Below are positions 8,691-18,032 of a stretch of 64,000 bases of DNA, piece after piece. Each line of letters starts with the position of its first letter. The stretch's first letter is position 1. Position numbers and translations under genes: made by a program. Source of the DNA: Roseobacter denitrificans OCh 114 (GTDB lineage Bacteria > Pseudomonadota > Alphaproteobacteria > Rhodobacterales > Rhodobacteraceae); assembly GCF_000014045.1 (NCBI RefSeq), contig NC_008209.1:3557001-3621000 (forward strand), read 5' to 3'. Below the pieces are notes generated by a model. That model was given only the letters and a program-made list of their open reading frames with translations. It was not told the origin of the DNA and ran no database searches.

Positions 8691-9935
8691 TTGGCTGAAA
8701 GAATTTCACCGACATCTTTGCAACACAAACAAGAACATATCGAACAGCCCCAGCGGGGCGCGCAGAAGGCGGACACCCTCGTTGAACTGGCAAAACTGGA
8801 ACCGCTGACGGATGGTGGCCTGCGCACATCACAGCTGCTGGCGCAAACGCTCGCCCTGGCACCCGACCATCATGAGGCGCGGGTGCTGCGCGAAAGGCTG
8901 CACCAGATGTTCGTGCCGCGCTGGCATTTCCCGATGCTTGCCGACAAGACGCGCAACAACGCTTACGCGAGGGCCATAAACGCCAAGGTGAAGCCCGGTG
9001 ACATCGTGCTGGACATTGGCTGCGGCGCGGGTTTGACCGCCATGCTGGCAGCGCGTGCGGGTGCCAAACATGTCTATACCTGCGAACAACAGCCCCTGAT
9101 CGCGCAAGCCGCCATGCAGGTGATCCGGGACAATGGCCTGAGTGATTGCATCACGGTCATCCCGAAACTGTCGCATAATCTTGTTGTTGGTGTGGATATT
9201 CCGGAGCCGGCGGATGTCGTGATCTCGGAAATAGTCGATACCGTCCTGCTTGGCGAAGGGGCGCTTGCCACTCTTACCCATGCCATGCACATGCTGGCCA
9301 AACCAAATGCACGCGCGATTCCGGAAAGTGGCAAGCTGATCGCGCAACTCGTGCAAAGCGACGCATTGATGAACCTGATGCGCCCGACTGAGGCGGAAGA
9401 GTTTGACCTCAGCGCCTTTCATCGCTTTGCCAGCGTCGCACAGCTTACGCCGAACGATGTCGCGGCCTGCGCGCTTACCCCTTTGGGACCGGCATCAGAC
9501 TTGTTCGGGTTTGATTTCACCATACCGACTGTACGATCCGCGCGTACGACAACAAACCTTGCCTGCGGTCAAACCGGCACCATTCATGCCGTTTTTGTGA
9601 GTTTCGAGATGGAGCTGGCGCCTGATATTGTGTTGTCAAATGGCCTGCAATCGGATGGGCATTGGGGACGAACGGCATTCCTGCTTGATCATCCACGACC
9701 TGCAGCGGACGGGACCCGATTGACAGTCACCGCGCAACACGACGCCGCCCAATTGAGCCTGACAATCGCTGGCGATGAACCCGCTCTCAGGGCTTCGGAA
9801 AACGCAACTGGCTGGCTGAAGCGCGCATTGGATTTGCCAGAACACCTCTGGAAAACACCCCACGTCGCCACCACAGCCAAAGTGCGAAGCAGCGCGGCAA
9901 AAAACAAGGAAGGACCAAAGAAAATGGCAGGCTGA
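8691..9935 (+). CDS. PRMT7-like class I methyltransferase
   Basis: A 414-aa AdoMet-dependent methyltransferase starting at TTG after ATGAGG. The AdoMet site LDIGCGAGLTAML lies near residue 106-118, and the acidic CEQQPLI that caps motif I follows. A double-Glu loop, SEIVDTVLLGEG near 179-190, matches the catalytic loop of protein arginine methyltransferases, especially PRMT7 (family knowledge). A short N-terminal helical repeat precedes the Rossmann domain. A beta-rich domain follows (residues ~215-390), as in PRMTs, then a Lys/Ala-rich tail. The substrate is unknown; a role on proteins is inferred from the double-E loop. Confidence 0.75.
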   Translation: MAERISPTSLQHKQEHIEQPQRGAQKADTLVELAKLEPLTDGGLRTSQLLAQTLALAPDHHEARVLRERLHQMFVPRWHFPMLADKTRNNAYARAINAKVKPGDIVLDIGCGAGLTAMLAARAGAKHVYTCEQQPLIAQAAMQVIRDNGLSDCITVIPKLSHNLVVGVDIPEPADVVISEIVDTVLLGEGALATLTHAMHMLAKPNARAIPESGKLIAQLVQSDALMNLMRPTEAEEFDLSAFHRFASVAQLTPNDVAACALTPLGPASDLFGFDFTIPTVRSARTTTNLACGQTGTIHAVFVSFEMELAPDIVLSNGLQSDGHWGRTAFLLDHPRPAADGTRLTVTAQHDAAQLSLTIAGDEPALRASENATGWLKRALDLPEHLWKTPHVATTAKVRSSAAKNKEGPKKMAG

Positions 9936-10558
9936 GGATCAGACGCGGGATGTGCCATTGCCCTTCCCTGAGACGGTGCGCACAAAAAATGCCGCTGCAC
10001 CGAAGGTCACGATTGGTAAACCACTGCGCCATTTGCACGCTGGGGGCGACGGCCTTTTTACGGTGCTTTGCGCCAAGGCTTCGCGGTTTTACTGCCCTGC
10101 ATCAACCGGGCCGACAACGTTTCTCTGCCAGGGGGTTCGCTGACTTCATGCGCCTGACCGATGCGAAAGGGCGGATGATCTATTGCCCGCTGCGCCCTGT
10201 CGAATGGTGTTTGCCAGCCGGGCCAGCACTATCGCATAGGCAGATATTGATTGGCTCATCACTGTTTGCGAACGTCATCCAACCCTTGCAACACGCATCA
10301 AAACCAAGATGAGCGTCGGCTGCAAGACTGAATTGCCTTGTCATCCCGAAGGTGGTATCCCCCTTCAAACGCCCGATCGCAGGCTTTAACCGAGTGCGCT
10401 GCGCGCCGTGATCAACCTGAGCATCTGATCTGACCCTGTCTGGGTGACAGGCGCGACCGCACAGCGCTCCGCCTGCGGCTTCAAAAACCCTGGCGCCCGT
10501 GGGGCAGACCCGCAAACGCGCGCCCGACGCTCCGTCGTGCATAACATCATGCGCGTGA
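9936..10558. other. Intergenic region without a supported gene
   Basis: A 623-base space where two genes converge. Short frames exist on both strands, but none has a ribosome site or a recognisable product. The composition is similar to flanking DNA. I see no tRNA, repeat or insertion sequence. Confidence 0.6.
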
Positions 10559-13063
10559 TCAGTTCCCGGCAAATCCTGTACTGGCATCTCTGGCAAAGAA
10601 GCTGAGAAGGTCTTCGAATGGCATCGGCTTGGCGAACAGGAAACCCTGCAGCCGATCACACCCGAGGTCGGCAAGTACCGCCGCTTGCTCCCGCGTCTCC
10701 ACACCTTCAGCAGTGACGCCCATTTCGAGCGCGAGCCCGATTTCGACAATGGAACGCACCAGACGCAAACCACTGTCACTCTCCGTCACTTGTGCAATCA
10801 AACGACCATCTATTTTCAATCGGTCCGGCGCGATGCGCTGCAACGCAACAACGGAAGCGTTTCCGCTGCCAAAGTCGTCTATTTCAATGGTGATGCCAAT
10901 GTCACGCAAACGGTCCAGCTGGAACAGGAATGCATCGTCCTCCTCTTCGACGAACATCGTCTCCAGGAGTTCAAAACAGATTTTCCCCGAATACCCTGAA
11001 ACGCGCGCTCTGATGTCATTGATGCTGTTCTCGCGCACCCGGCTGGCGCTGACGTTAAAAGACAGTGAGGGGCAGGATGGCATTCGCGGCAGCACCCCTT
11101 CGCAGTCTTTCATCGCTTTTTCAAAGATCAGCTCATCAATACTTGCCGTGATGTTCAGATCGGTTGCAATCGCCAGAAACGCTTCGGGAAGAACAATTCC
11201 CTTTTGCGGATGCTGCCAGCGCGCCAGAACTTCAACACCCGCGACATGACCTGTTTCGGCGTCGATCTGTGGCTGGTAATATGGCACGAACTCATCCTGT
11301 TCGATCGCCCGCAATATGTCGTCCGCCATCGTTTTTCTTTTGAGGATATCCTGTAGATCACTTCGGTCAAAGAAACCCAACCGTCCCCGCCCTGCACGCT
11401 TGGCCTTGTAAAGCGCAATGTCAGAGTTTGTCAGCAACTTGTCCACTTCTGAGAGCGGTGTCTCTGCGACGCCTATTGATGCACCGAACCGACATTCCTT
11501 GCCTTCGAAATAGACCGGCATCTGAAGCTCTTTGAGCAAAGTGGTTGCCAACTGAAAGGGCCGCGTGCTGCCGGTTTCGAACCGGAGCAACACCACAAAT
11601 TCGTCCCCCCCGATGCGCGCGATGACATCCTGCGGTTCGACCTCGTTCCTGATCCGGTTCGCGGTTTCCAACAACACATGATCACCCGCCGCATGCCCCA
11701 TCGTGTCATTGATCTGTTTGAAACGGTCTAGGTCAATGTGCAGCATGGCTATTTCGCCACCCTGCCTGCAGCGGGATTCAGCAAGCTGTTGAAACCTATG
11801 GGACAAATGACGCCGATTTCCCAACCCCGTGAGGGCATCATGACCGGCGATGTGGCTAATCTCTTCATTGGCGCGTTCCAGCTTTTTTGTATATCGCTCG
11901 ACCGCGCGCCGCTGATTCACCACTTCGGTGATGTTCAGCCGCAGAACCACATATTCCCCATTCTTGGTTTTGGAGCGCACAATCCGGAAGTGCTGACCAT
12001 CCGCGAATTCGAAATCCTCGACAGATCTGTCGAGAAGGTGCGGGCTATAGTATGCTTGCAGCCACTCTTCCTCCCGACCCCGGGCCGCGGGAATACGCCC
12101 GCAATAGGCCGCCTGGCGCAACAGATCCTTCAGGTTGGTGCCGGTGCGCAGCTTTTCGGGGGTGTCGGTGACAGAGCGCGCATAGGCTGGATTCCAGACC
12201 ACCAGATTATGTGACGCATCATAAATCGCGAACGGGTCCGGATAGGCATTGATGGCAGAAACCAGACGCTCCTGAACCGCCTCGAGCGCGCGGCGTTGTC
12301 GCACAAGTTCCGTTGTATCAATCCTCAGCATAACCAGATCACCGTTCTTGGCACGTGATCTCAACAACCGGTGATGGATGTCACCTGCCAACTCCAGATC
12401 CTGCACGGGTTTGGCAACATCCGCTTCCTGATGCTCAAGGGAGGCCCATTCCTTTTCCTTTCCGATGGCCTGCACGATCTTGCCGCCTTCGATGGCAATG
12501 CGGGCCGCTTCAGTGCGATGCATTCCAACATAAAGCGCCGCAGGATCATCCGTCATCGACCGGCTGTAGGCGTCGTTCCACACGATCAGGCAATCATCCT
12601 TGTCGTAAATTGCAAAGGGCGAGGGATAGGCATCAAGGGCCGCCATCAGCCGCGCGCGCGATCGGGTGGCCTTTGCTTCAGCATCCTTCAAAGCCGAAAT
12701 TTCGCGATAGGTTGCGCAGATATAGCGATCTTCCTCCGGGTTATCACCGGTGGTCAGGAACGAGATACTCGCCCAGAATTGCGTGCCATCAGCCCGCGTA
12801 AACTGCGATTGCGTTGACAGGTTTTGCGCACAGCCCGTCTCTTCCCCAGCGATCGCGTCATAGAGGCGCAACGTGGTTTGAAGCTCACCGACCTCCTCGA
12901 AAGAGCGTCCGCGCAGGTCTTCGGGGGCATAGCCAAACAGACGCGTGAAGCCCTTGTTGATATAGGCGACCCGCAGGACATCGCAGCCGGGCGAGATGCA
13001 TCCAACCACGACCGCATCGCCGGTGAGATCCATATACATCCTCTGAAGTGTCTCGAACTTCAT
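10559..13063 (-). CDS. PAS-GGDEF-EAL protein (c-di-GMP diguanylate cyclase/phosphodiesterase)
   Basis: An 834-aa c-di-GMP signalling protein without membrane segments. Order: a PAS domain (~10-125), two related PAS modules (~135-255 and ~265-395, both with YPxPFAIYD and a VVWN/IVWN core), then a coiled linker, GGDEF (~410-565) and EAL (~580-825). The cyclase site reads IGGDEF, intact. In the EAL domain the name motif reads EVLARW instead of EALxRW, while FELLE, EIDDFGSG, LKIDG and AEGVET are present; the catalytic Glu of the motif is therefore kept. Both activities are plausible. I prefer the ATG to an in-frame GTG six bases upstream. An inverted repeat lies 54 bases before the start. Confidence 0.9.
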   Translation of the reverse strand: MKFETLQRMYMDLTGDAVVVGCISPGCDVLRVAYINKGFTRLFGYAPEDLRGRSFEEVGELQTTLRLYDAIAGEETGCAQNLSTQSQFTRADGTQFWASISFLTTGDNPEEDRYICATYREISALKDAEAKATRSRARLMAALDAYPSPFAIYDKDDCLIVWNDAYSRSMTDDPAALYVGMHRTEAARIAIEGGKIVQAIGKEKEWASLEHQEADVAKPVQDLELAGDIHHRLLRSRAKNGDLVMLRIDTTELVRQRRALEAVQERLVSAINAYPDPFAIYDASHNLVVWNPAYARSVTDTPEKLRTGTNLKDLLRQAAYCGRIPAARGREEEWLQAYYSPHLLDRSVEDFEFADGQHFRIVRSKTKNGEYVVLRLNITEVVNQRRAVERYTKKLERANEEISHIAGHDALTGLGNRRHLSHRFQQLAESRCRQGGEIAMLHIDLDRFKQINDTMGHAAGDHVLLETANRIRNEVEPQDVIARIGGDEFVVLLRFETGSTRPFQLATTLLKELQMPVYFEGKECRFGASIGVAETPLSEVDKLLTNSDIALYKAKRAGRGRLGFFDRSDLQDILKRKTMADDILRAIEQDEFVPYYQPQIDAETGHVAGVEVLARWQHPQKGIVLPEAFLAIATDLNITASIDELIFEKAMKDCEGVLPRMPSCPSLSFNVSASRVRENSINDIRARVSGYSGKICFELLETMFVEEEDDAFLFQLDRLRDIGITIEIDDFGSGNASVVALQRIAPDRLKIDGRLIAQVTESDSGLRLVRSIVEIGLALEMGVTAEGVETREQAAVLADLGCDRLQGFLFAKPMPFEDLLSFFARDASTGFAGN

Positions 13064-13069
13064 CGCCAC

Positions 13070-13518
13070 CCCTACTCCGAAACCCCCGCTATAGGTGCTT
13101 TTGGTTAGGGTCTGGTGAACGATTGCCTAAAATTGTTCGCAGTGCCGCTTTGTGAACGTGGCCTGAGCACATCTTTCTTGGCATTTCGTCCACCATTCCG
13201 GTTTCGAAACGGGAACACCCGGTACTGTCGAACCTGTGCCCAGACCCGCGAACATACGGCTTTATCACGCCGTTTGACGAAACCTTTCCACCTGCACTAC
13301 AGTCGCTTTCGAAGGCGGGGGAGGTCTGAGGTGAAGAGAGCTGGGCGCAACGTTATGTCCCGAGCCAAAGGCGCAATGGAGCGGTGCAAACACAGCTTTG
13401 GCATCGCCCATGGTCCCTTTCACAGGAACACTGTCGCAAACAAGACCGCGAACACGTTTGGGCGGATGTCCAGCGCACAGCGCACCGTCAGCCAGTTGCA
13501 TAAGAGGAATAGACACGC
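13070..13518. other. Divergent intergenic region between c-di-GMP gene and DhaKL kinase gene
   Basis: A 449-base space holding the promoters of two divergent genes. I see one notable inverted repeat near the c-di-GMP gene, listed separately. No ORF here has support. A ribosome site AAGAGGA (13502-13508) belongs to the kinase gene. Confidence 0.55.
13117..13138. promoter_or_regulatory. Inverted repeat, possible operator
   Basis: GAACGATT (13117-13124), six bases, AATTGTTC (13131-13138): arms match at 7 of 8 positions. The 22-base spacing suits a dimeric helix-turn-helix regulator. It sits 54 bases upstream of the PAS-GGDEF-EAL start, where a repressor or activator could act. Confidence 0.35.
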
Positions 13519-15144
13519 ATGACGCAGTTCATCAATAAAAAGGAAACGCTGGTCACCGATGCGATTGACGGGCTGTTGGCCAGTGCTGGCGGGTCGCTGC
13601 GGCGTCTGGACGGCTATCCGCATATCAAGGTCGTCTGCCGTGCCGATTGGGATAAATCGCAGGTTGCCTTGATTTCAGGCGGCGGTTCAGGCCACGAACC
13701 CGCGCACGCCGGGTTCGTCGGGCGCGGTATGTTGACGGCAGCTGTTTGCGGTGAGGTTTTCGCCTCGCCATCGGTGGACGCGGTGCTTGCCGCACTTCTG
13801 GCCGTGACCGGGCCTGCGGGATGTCTTTTGATCGTGAAGAACTACACGGGCGACCGGCTCAATTTCGGGCTGGCAGCAGAGCGCGCCCGCGCGCTTGGCC
13901 TCAAGGTTTCCATGGTCGTTGTCGGTGATGATATCGCGCTGCCGGATCTGCCGCAGCCGCGCGGTGTCGCGGGCACGTTGTTTGTCCACAAAATCGCCGG
14001 AGCCATGGCGGAACAAGGGGCCCCCCTTGAGGATATCTGCAAGGCTGCACAAAACGCCATCGAAAGAATGGCCACGATTGGCATGTCACTCGACACCTGT
14101 ACGGTTCCCGGCGCGCAGAAAGAAGACCGCATCGCAACGGGTATGGCAGAACTTGGCCTCGGCATTCACGGTGAGCCCGGTGTGCAGCAGGTTGCCTTTG
14201 GAGACGCGCGAAACGCCATGGATATGGTGCTTGATAAACTCGCCCCAAGGATCGGTGAAGAACCTCACGTTGCCATCCTGAACAACCTGGGTGCCACCAC
14301 ACCGCTGGAGATGAGTGTCCTGACCCACGTGCTGACAACCTCGGCCAAGGCGAAAAACATCAAGCATATCATCGGCCCGGCGCCGCTGATGACATCGCTG
14401 GACATGCATGGGTTTTCCCTGTCCGTCCTGCCGGTCGATGAGACGATCCTGCCCCATCTGGGTTATCGCGTGGACATGCCCGCCTGGCCCGGCATGCAGA
14501 CCATCAGCGCGCCCGCCGTCATCGCATTGCCCGATGGGTTGAGCCCGGTTCAGCCCACGGCCTCGGACAATGACCAAACCCGCCGACTGGTCGCGCATGC
14601 CTGCGATCTGCTGATCGCCAGCGAAGCGGAGTTGAACGCGCTGGATGCGAAATCAGGCGATGGTGACACGGGCAGCACATTGGCCACTGCTGCGCGCGAT
14701 CTCAAAGGGGCGCTGGACCGTCTGCCGCTGGCGGATCCGGCACAGTTGTTCCGTGCCCTCAGCAATGAACTCAGCCAGACCATGGGCGGGTCCTCCGGCG
14801 TGATCCTTGCCATTTTCTTCGGGGCGGCAGGCGATGCGGCGGCCAAGGGTCTGCCACCCGCCAAAGCGCTTGTCTCGGGCTTGGAACGGATCAGCGAAGT
14901 GGGCGGCGCAACAAAGGGCGACCGCACGATGATCGACGCGCTGGAGCCTGCCTTGCACGCCCTGAACGAAGGCATCGCAGCGGCAGCCACGGCAGCGCGC
15001 AAAGGGGCCAGCGAGACCGCAAGCATCGGGCAGGCCAAAGCGGGCCGCGCCTCCTACGTGCCAGAGGAAAACCTGATCGGGCACAATGATCCGGGTGCCG
15101 AAGCCGTGGCACGGTTGTTCGAGGGTCTGGCAACCCTCGCCTGA
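13519..15144 (+). CDS. Fused DhaK-DhaL dihydroxyacetone-type kinase
   Basis: A 541-aa ATP-dependent kinase of the single-chain type. The N-terminal DhaK half (1-~330) opens with GGGSGHEPAHAGF and carries the substrate-binding His217 in GIHGEPG, which forms a hemiaminal with the carbonyl substrate. The C-terminal DhaL half (~345-540) binds Mg-ATP with DGDTG (381-385), QTMGGSSG and GDRTMIDAL. All key residues are present. Besides dihydroxyacetone, this family includes erythrulose kinases; the xylB, xylA and Gfo/Idh neighbours make another ketose a real possibility. Confidence 0.9.
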   Translation: MTQFINKKETLVTDAIDGLLASAGGSLRRLDGYPHIKVVCRADWDKSQVALISGGGSGHEPAHAGFVGRGMLTAAVCGEVFASPSVDAVLAALLAVTGPAGCLLIVKNYTGDRLNFGLAAERARALGLKVSMVVVGDDIALPDLPQPRGVAGTLFVHKIAGAMAEQGAPLEDICKAAQNAIERMATIGMSLDTCTVPGAQKEDRIATGMAELGLGIHGEPGVQQVAFGDARNAMDMVLDKLAPRIGEEPHVAILNNLGATTPLEMSVLTHVLTTSAKAKNIKHIIGPAPLMTSLDMHGFSLSVLPVDETILPHLGYRVDMPAWPGMQTISAPAVIALPDGLSPVQPTASDNDQTRRLVAHACDLLIASEAELNALDAKSGDGDTGSTLATAARDLKGALDRLPLADPAQLFRALSNELSQTMGGSSGVILAIFFGAAGDAAAKGLPPAKALVSGLERISEVGGATKGDRTMIDALEPALHALNEGIAAAATAARKGASETASIGQAKAGRASYVPEENLIGHNDPGAEAVARLFEGLATLA

Positions 15145-15269
15145 GCATGCAATGAATTTGGACAAGATCGATGCGGCTCACTCGAAACAGCGGCAAGGCG
15201 GCGGGGTAGCCCCGCGCATCTGACACCAAAAAACCGCGCAAAGCGGCAGAAGAACCGGGAGGAACAGAC

Positions 15270-15431
15270 ATGACAGCACGCGAAGGCCACGGCCTTTTTC
15301 CCCCGCCGTTCGCGGATATCCCTGCCGATTGGAACGCAGGTAGCTCAATCAGAATATCGCGCGCTCCTTGGGGCGGCAAGGGTGCGCCGCGGCCAGCACG
15401 GCTTTGCCGTCTGCGAGCCGCAGAAAGTTAG
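15270..15431 (+). CDS. Possible 53-aa small protein
   Basis: A short open frame that starts at ATG six bases after a near-perfect ribosome site GGGAGGA (15257-15263). The product begins MTAREGHGLFPPPFADIP and is rich in Pro, Gly and Arg toward the C-terminus. It fills most of the gap between the kinase and the Gfo/Idh gene, ends 29 bases before the latter, and is on the same strand. I do not recognise it. It could be a real small protein, a leader peptide, or the truncated start of a lost gene in the operon. Confidence 0.35.
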   Translation: MTAREGHGLFPPPFADIPADWNAGSSIRISRAPWGGKGAPRPARLCRLRAAES

Positions 15432-15460
15432 AAACAAACCTATGTTGGGGATTTCATAAT

Positions 15461-16588
15461 ATGACAAAGATCAAACTCGGTATGGTCGGCGGCGGGAATG
15501 ACGCCTTTATCGGCGCGGTTCACCGGATTGCCGCGCGCATTGATGATCGCTACGAACTGGTTGCAGGTGCCTTGTCCTCCACGCCGGAAAAGTCGCAAGC
15601 CTCCGGCAAAGCCATCGGACTGGCGCGTATCTATGATGATTTCAAACAGATGGCGATCCGTGAGGCGCGGCTGAAGAACGGCATCGACGCTGTGGCAATC
15701 GTGACCCCCAACCATGTGCACTATGCCGCCGCGCGCGAGTTTCTCAAACGTGGCATTCACGTTATCTGTGACAAGCCGCTGACCTCGTCGCTGGCGGATG
15801 CCAAGAAGATGGTCAAAGCCGCCGAAAACTCGGATGCGCTGTTTATTCTGACGCATAATTACACCGGCTATCCGATGGTGCGTCAGGCCCGCGAGATGAT
15901 CACCGGCGGTCAGATTGGCAAGATACGTGTCGTACAGGTGGAATACCCGCAGGATTGGCTGACGATCGAGCAGGATTTCAAACAGGCCAATTGGCGCACC
16001 GACCCCGCGCAATCCGGCGCGGGCGGATCAACCGGCGACATCGGCACCCACGCGCATAACCTCGCGCGCTTCATGACCGGTCTTGAGGTCGAAAGCCTCG
16101 CTGCGGACCTTGATGCATTCGTGCCCGGGCGGCAGGTGGATGACAACGGCCATGTGATGCTGCGCTTTGAGGGTGGGGCCAAGGGGATGCTGTGGTGCAG
16201 CCAGGTGGCGCCGGGCAATGAAAACGCGCTGCGCATCCGCGTTTACGGGGAAACCGGAGGTCTGGAGTGGGCGCAGGAAGACCCCAATTACCTCTGGCAT
16301 ACGCCTTTTGGTGAACCAAAACGGCTTTTTACGCGCAACGGCGCGGGCACTGGCGATGCCGCCGCCCGGATGAGCCGCGTGCCCCCCGGGCACCCCGAAG
16401 GATACCTCGAAGGGTTCGCCAATATCTACACCGAAGCGGCAAATGCGATAGAAGCCCACCGCGATGGTTCAAAGGCGGATGCAGCGGTGATCTACCCGAC
16501 AGTGATGGATGGGTTGCGCGGTGTCGAGTTTGTCGACGCCTGCGTGCGGTCGTCCGCGCGCAATGCGGCCTGGGTCAAGCTGAGGTAG
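15461..16588 (+). CDS. Gfo/Idh/MocA family oxidoreductase
   Basis: A 375-aa NAD(P)-dependent dehydrogenase acting on a sugar or inositol-like substrate. The N-terminal Rossmann fold begins KIKLGMVGGGNDAFIG (residues ~2-18), and the family's conserved CDKPLTSSL lies near 102-110, with the catalytic Lys in the DKP triplet. The C-terminal beta-sheet domain contains GDIGTHAHNLARF with the typical active-site His. I start at the ATG matching the family N-terminus; the open frame upstream covers the preceding small ORF region. The stop is four bases from xylB, so the two are co-transcribed. Confidence 0.9.
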   Translation: MTKIKLGMVGGGNDAFIGAVHRIAARIDDRYELVAGALSSTPEKSQASGKAIGLARIYDDFKQMAIREARLKNGIDAVAIVTPNHVHYAAAREFLKRGIHVICDKPLTSSLADAKKMVKAAENSDALFILTHNYTGYPMVRQAREMITGGQIGKIRVVQVEYPQDWLTIEQDFKQANWRTDPAQSGAGGSTGDIGTHAHNLARFMTGLEVESLAADLDAFVPGRQVDDNGHVMLRFEGGAKGMLWCSQVAPGNENALRIRVYGETGGLEWAQEDPNYLWHTPFGEPKRLFTRNGAGTGDAAARMSRVPPGHPEGYLEGFANIYTEAANAIEAHRDGSKADAAVIYPTVMDGLRGVEFVDACVRSSARNAAWVKLR

Positions 16589-16592
16589 CACC

Positions 16593-18029
16593 GTGACATT
16601 CATTGGCCTGGACCTCGGCACCTCATCGCTCAAGGCGATCCTGATGGACGCACAACAGAACATCCTGTCCGAACATGCTGTTCCCCTGAGCGTGGAGCGC
16701 CGGCAGGACGGATGGTCCGAACAGGACCCGCAAAGTTGGTGCGATGCTGCCATCGAAGCACTGAGCGCTTTGGCAGCACACCCGGCCTGCGGCGAGGTTA
16801 TGGGTATTGGCCTGTCGGGCCATATGCATGGCGCAACGTTGATCGGGGCAGATGATGCGCCGCTGCGGCCCTGTATGCTTTGGAACGACACGCGCAGCCA
16901 CGTCGAGGCCGCAGGCATGGACGCCGATCCGCAATTTCGCGATATCAGTGGCAATATCGTCTTTCCCGGATTTACTGCACCCAAGGTCGAATGGGTCCGC
17001 CGAAACGAGCCGCATGTCTTCGATCAGACCGCCAAAGTCCTGCTGCCCAAGGACTACCTGCGCCGGTTCCTGACCGGTGAATATTTCTCGGAGATGTCGG
17101 ATGCGGCGGGCACCGCGTGGTTTGACACCGGGAAACGGGACTGGTCGGATGCGCTGCTTTCTGAATGCGGCCTGACGCGCGCGCAGATGCCCGCGCTGGT
17201 CGAGGGGTCGACCCCATCTGGCACATTGCGCAAGGATCTTGCCGCGCAGACGGGTGTCCCGCAATGCACCGTCGCGGGCGGGGCCGGTGACAACGCCGCC
17301 GCCGCGATCGGCGCGGGCGTTGTCACGGAAGGCTCTGCGTTTTTGTCGCTGGGCACGTCGGGGGTTCTTTTTGCCGCGAACGCGGGCTACCGCCCTGCCC
17401 CTTCCTCTGCTGTGCACACATTTTGTCATGCGCTGCCCGACACGTGGCACCAGATGGGCGTGATCCTCGCGGCAACTGACGCTTTGGAATGGCTTGCCCG
17501 GCTCACGGGTCAGAGTGCGGCGGCCTTGACCCGCGACCTTGGCGTCGTGCGCGCGCCCGAAAAGACGCTGTTTCTGCCCTATCTGGGCGGGGAGCGGACA
17601 CCGCATAACGACGCGCAAATCCGTGGACAGTTCCTGCATCTTGATCATGCGACAGACGCCAAGGCCGCCGCCCGCGCCGTTTTGCAGGGTGTCAGCTTTG
17701 CCTTTGCCGATTGCAAGGACGCGCTGAGCGCCACGGGCACGAAAGTCACACGCGCGCTGGCGCTTGGCGGGGGGGCCAAATCCGATCACTGGGTCGCGAT
17801 GCTGGCCACGACATTGAACATCACGCTCGATGTCCCCAGGGACGGTGATTTCGGCGCAGCACTGGGCGCTGCGCGATTGGCGATGATGGCCAGCACAGGC
17901 GGGGGCGCGGACATTGCATCGCAGCCGCCCATCTCCCGCAGCGTTGACCCTGATCCTGCCCTGCACGCTGCCATGGCCGATGCGCATGCGCGGTATAATC
18001 ATGCCTATACACTTCTGAAGGACCTTTGA
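16593..18029 (+). CDS. xylB: Xylulokinase
   Basis: A 478-aa FGGY sugar kinase that phosphorylates D-xylulose to D-xylulose 5-phosphate. It starts with GTG; a GAGGT ribosome site overlaps the end of the previous gene. The first ATPase lobe begins FIGLDLGTSSLKAILMD. The LSGHMHGATLI segment matches the substrate loop of xylulokinases, and WNDTR follows. The second lobe has AGGAGDNAAAAIGAG and FLSLGTSGVLF for nucleotide binding. Length is normal. xylA follows after three bases, which supports the xylose assignment. Confidence 0.93.
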   Translation: MTFIGLDLGTSSLKAILMDAQQNILSEHAVPLSVERRQDGWSEQDPQSWCDAAIEALSALAAHPACGEVMGIGLSGHMHGATLIGADDAPLRPCMLWNDTRSHVEAAGMDADPQFRDISGNIVFPGFTAPKVEWVRRNEPHVFDQTAKVLLPKDYLRRFLTGEYFSEMSDAAGTAWFDTGKRDWSDALLSECGLTRAQMPALVEGSTPSGTLRKDLAAQTGVPQCTVAGGAGDNAAAAIGAGVVTEGSAFLSLGTSGVLFAANAGYRPAPSSAVHTFCHALPDTWHQMGVILAATDALEWLARLTGQSAAALTRDLGVVRAPEKTLFLPYLGGERTPHNDAQIRGQFLHLDHATDAKAAARAVLQGVSFAFADCKDALSATGTKVTRALALGGGAKSDHWVAMLATTLNITLDVPRDGDFGAALGAARLAMMASTGGGADIASQPPISRSVDPDPALHAAMADAHARYNHAYTLLKDL

Positions 18030-18032
18030 CTC

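Noticed and set aside
9950-10312. 120-codon + strand frame after the methyltransferase
   Set aside because: No ribosome site and a Cys/His/Arg-rich product without a domain.
15340-15412. tRNA-like D-arm string GTAGCTCAAT
   Set aside because: The matching GAGC arm, anticodon stem and TTCRA loop do not follow.
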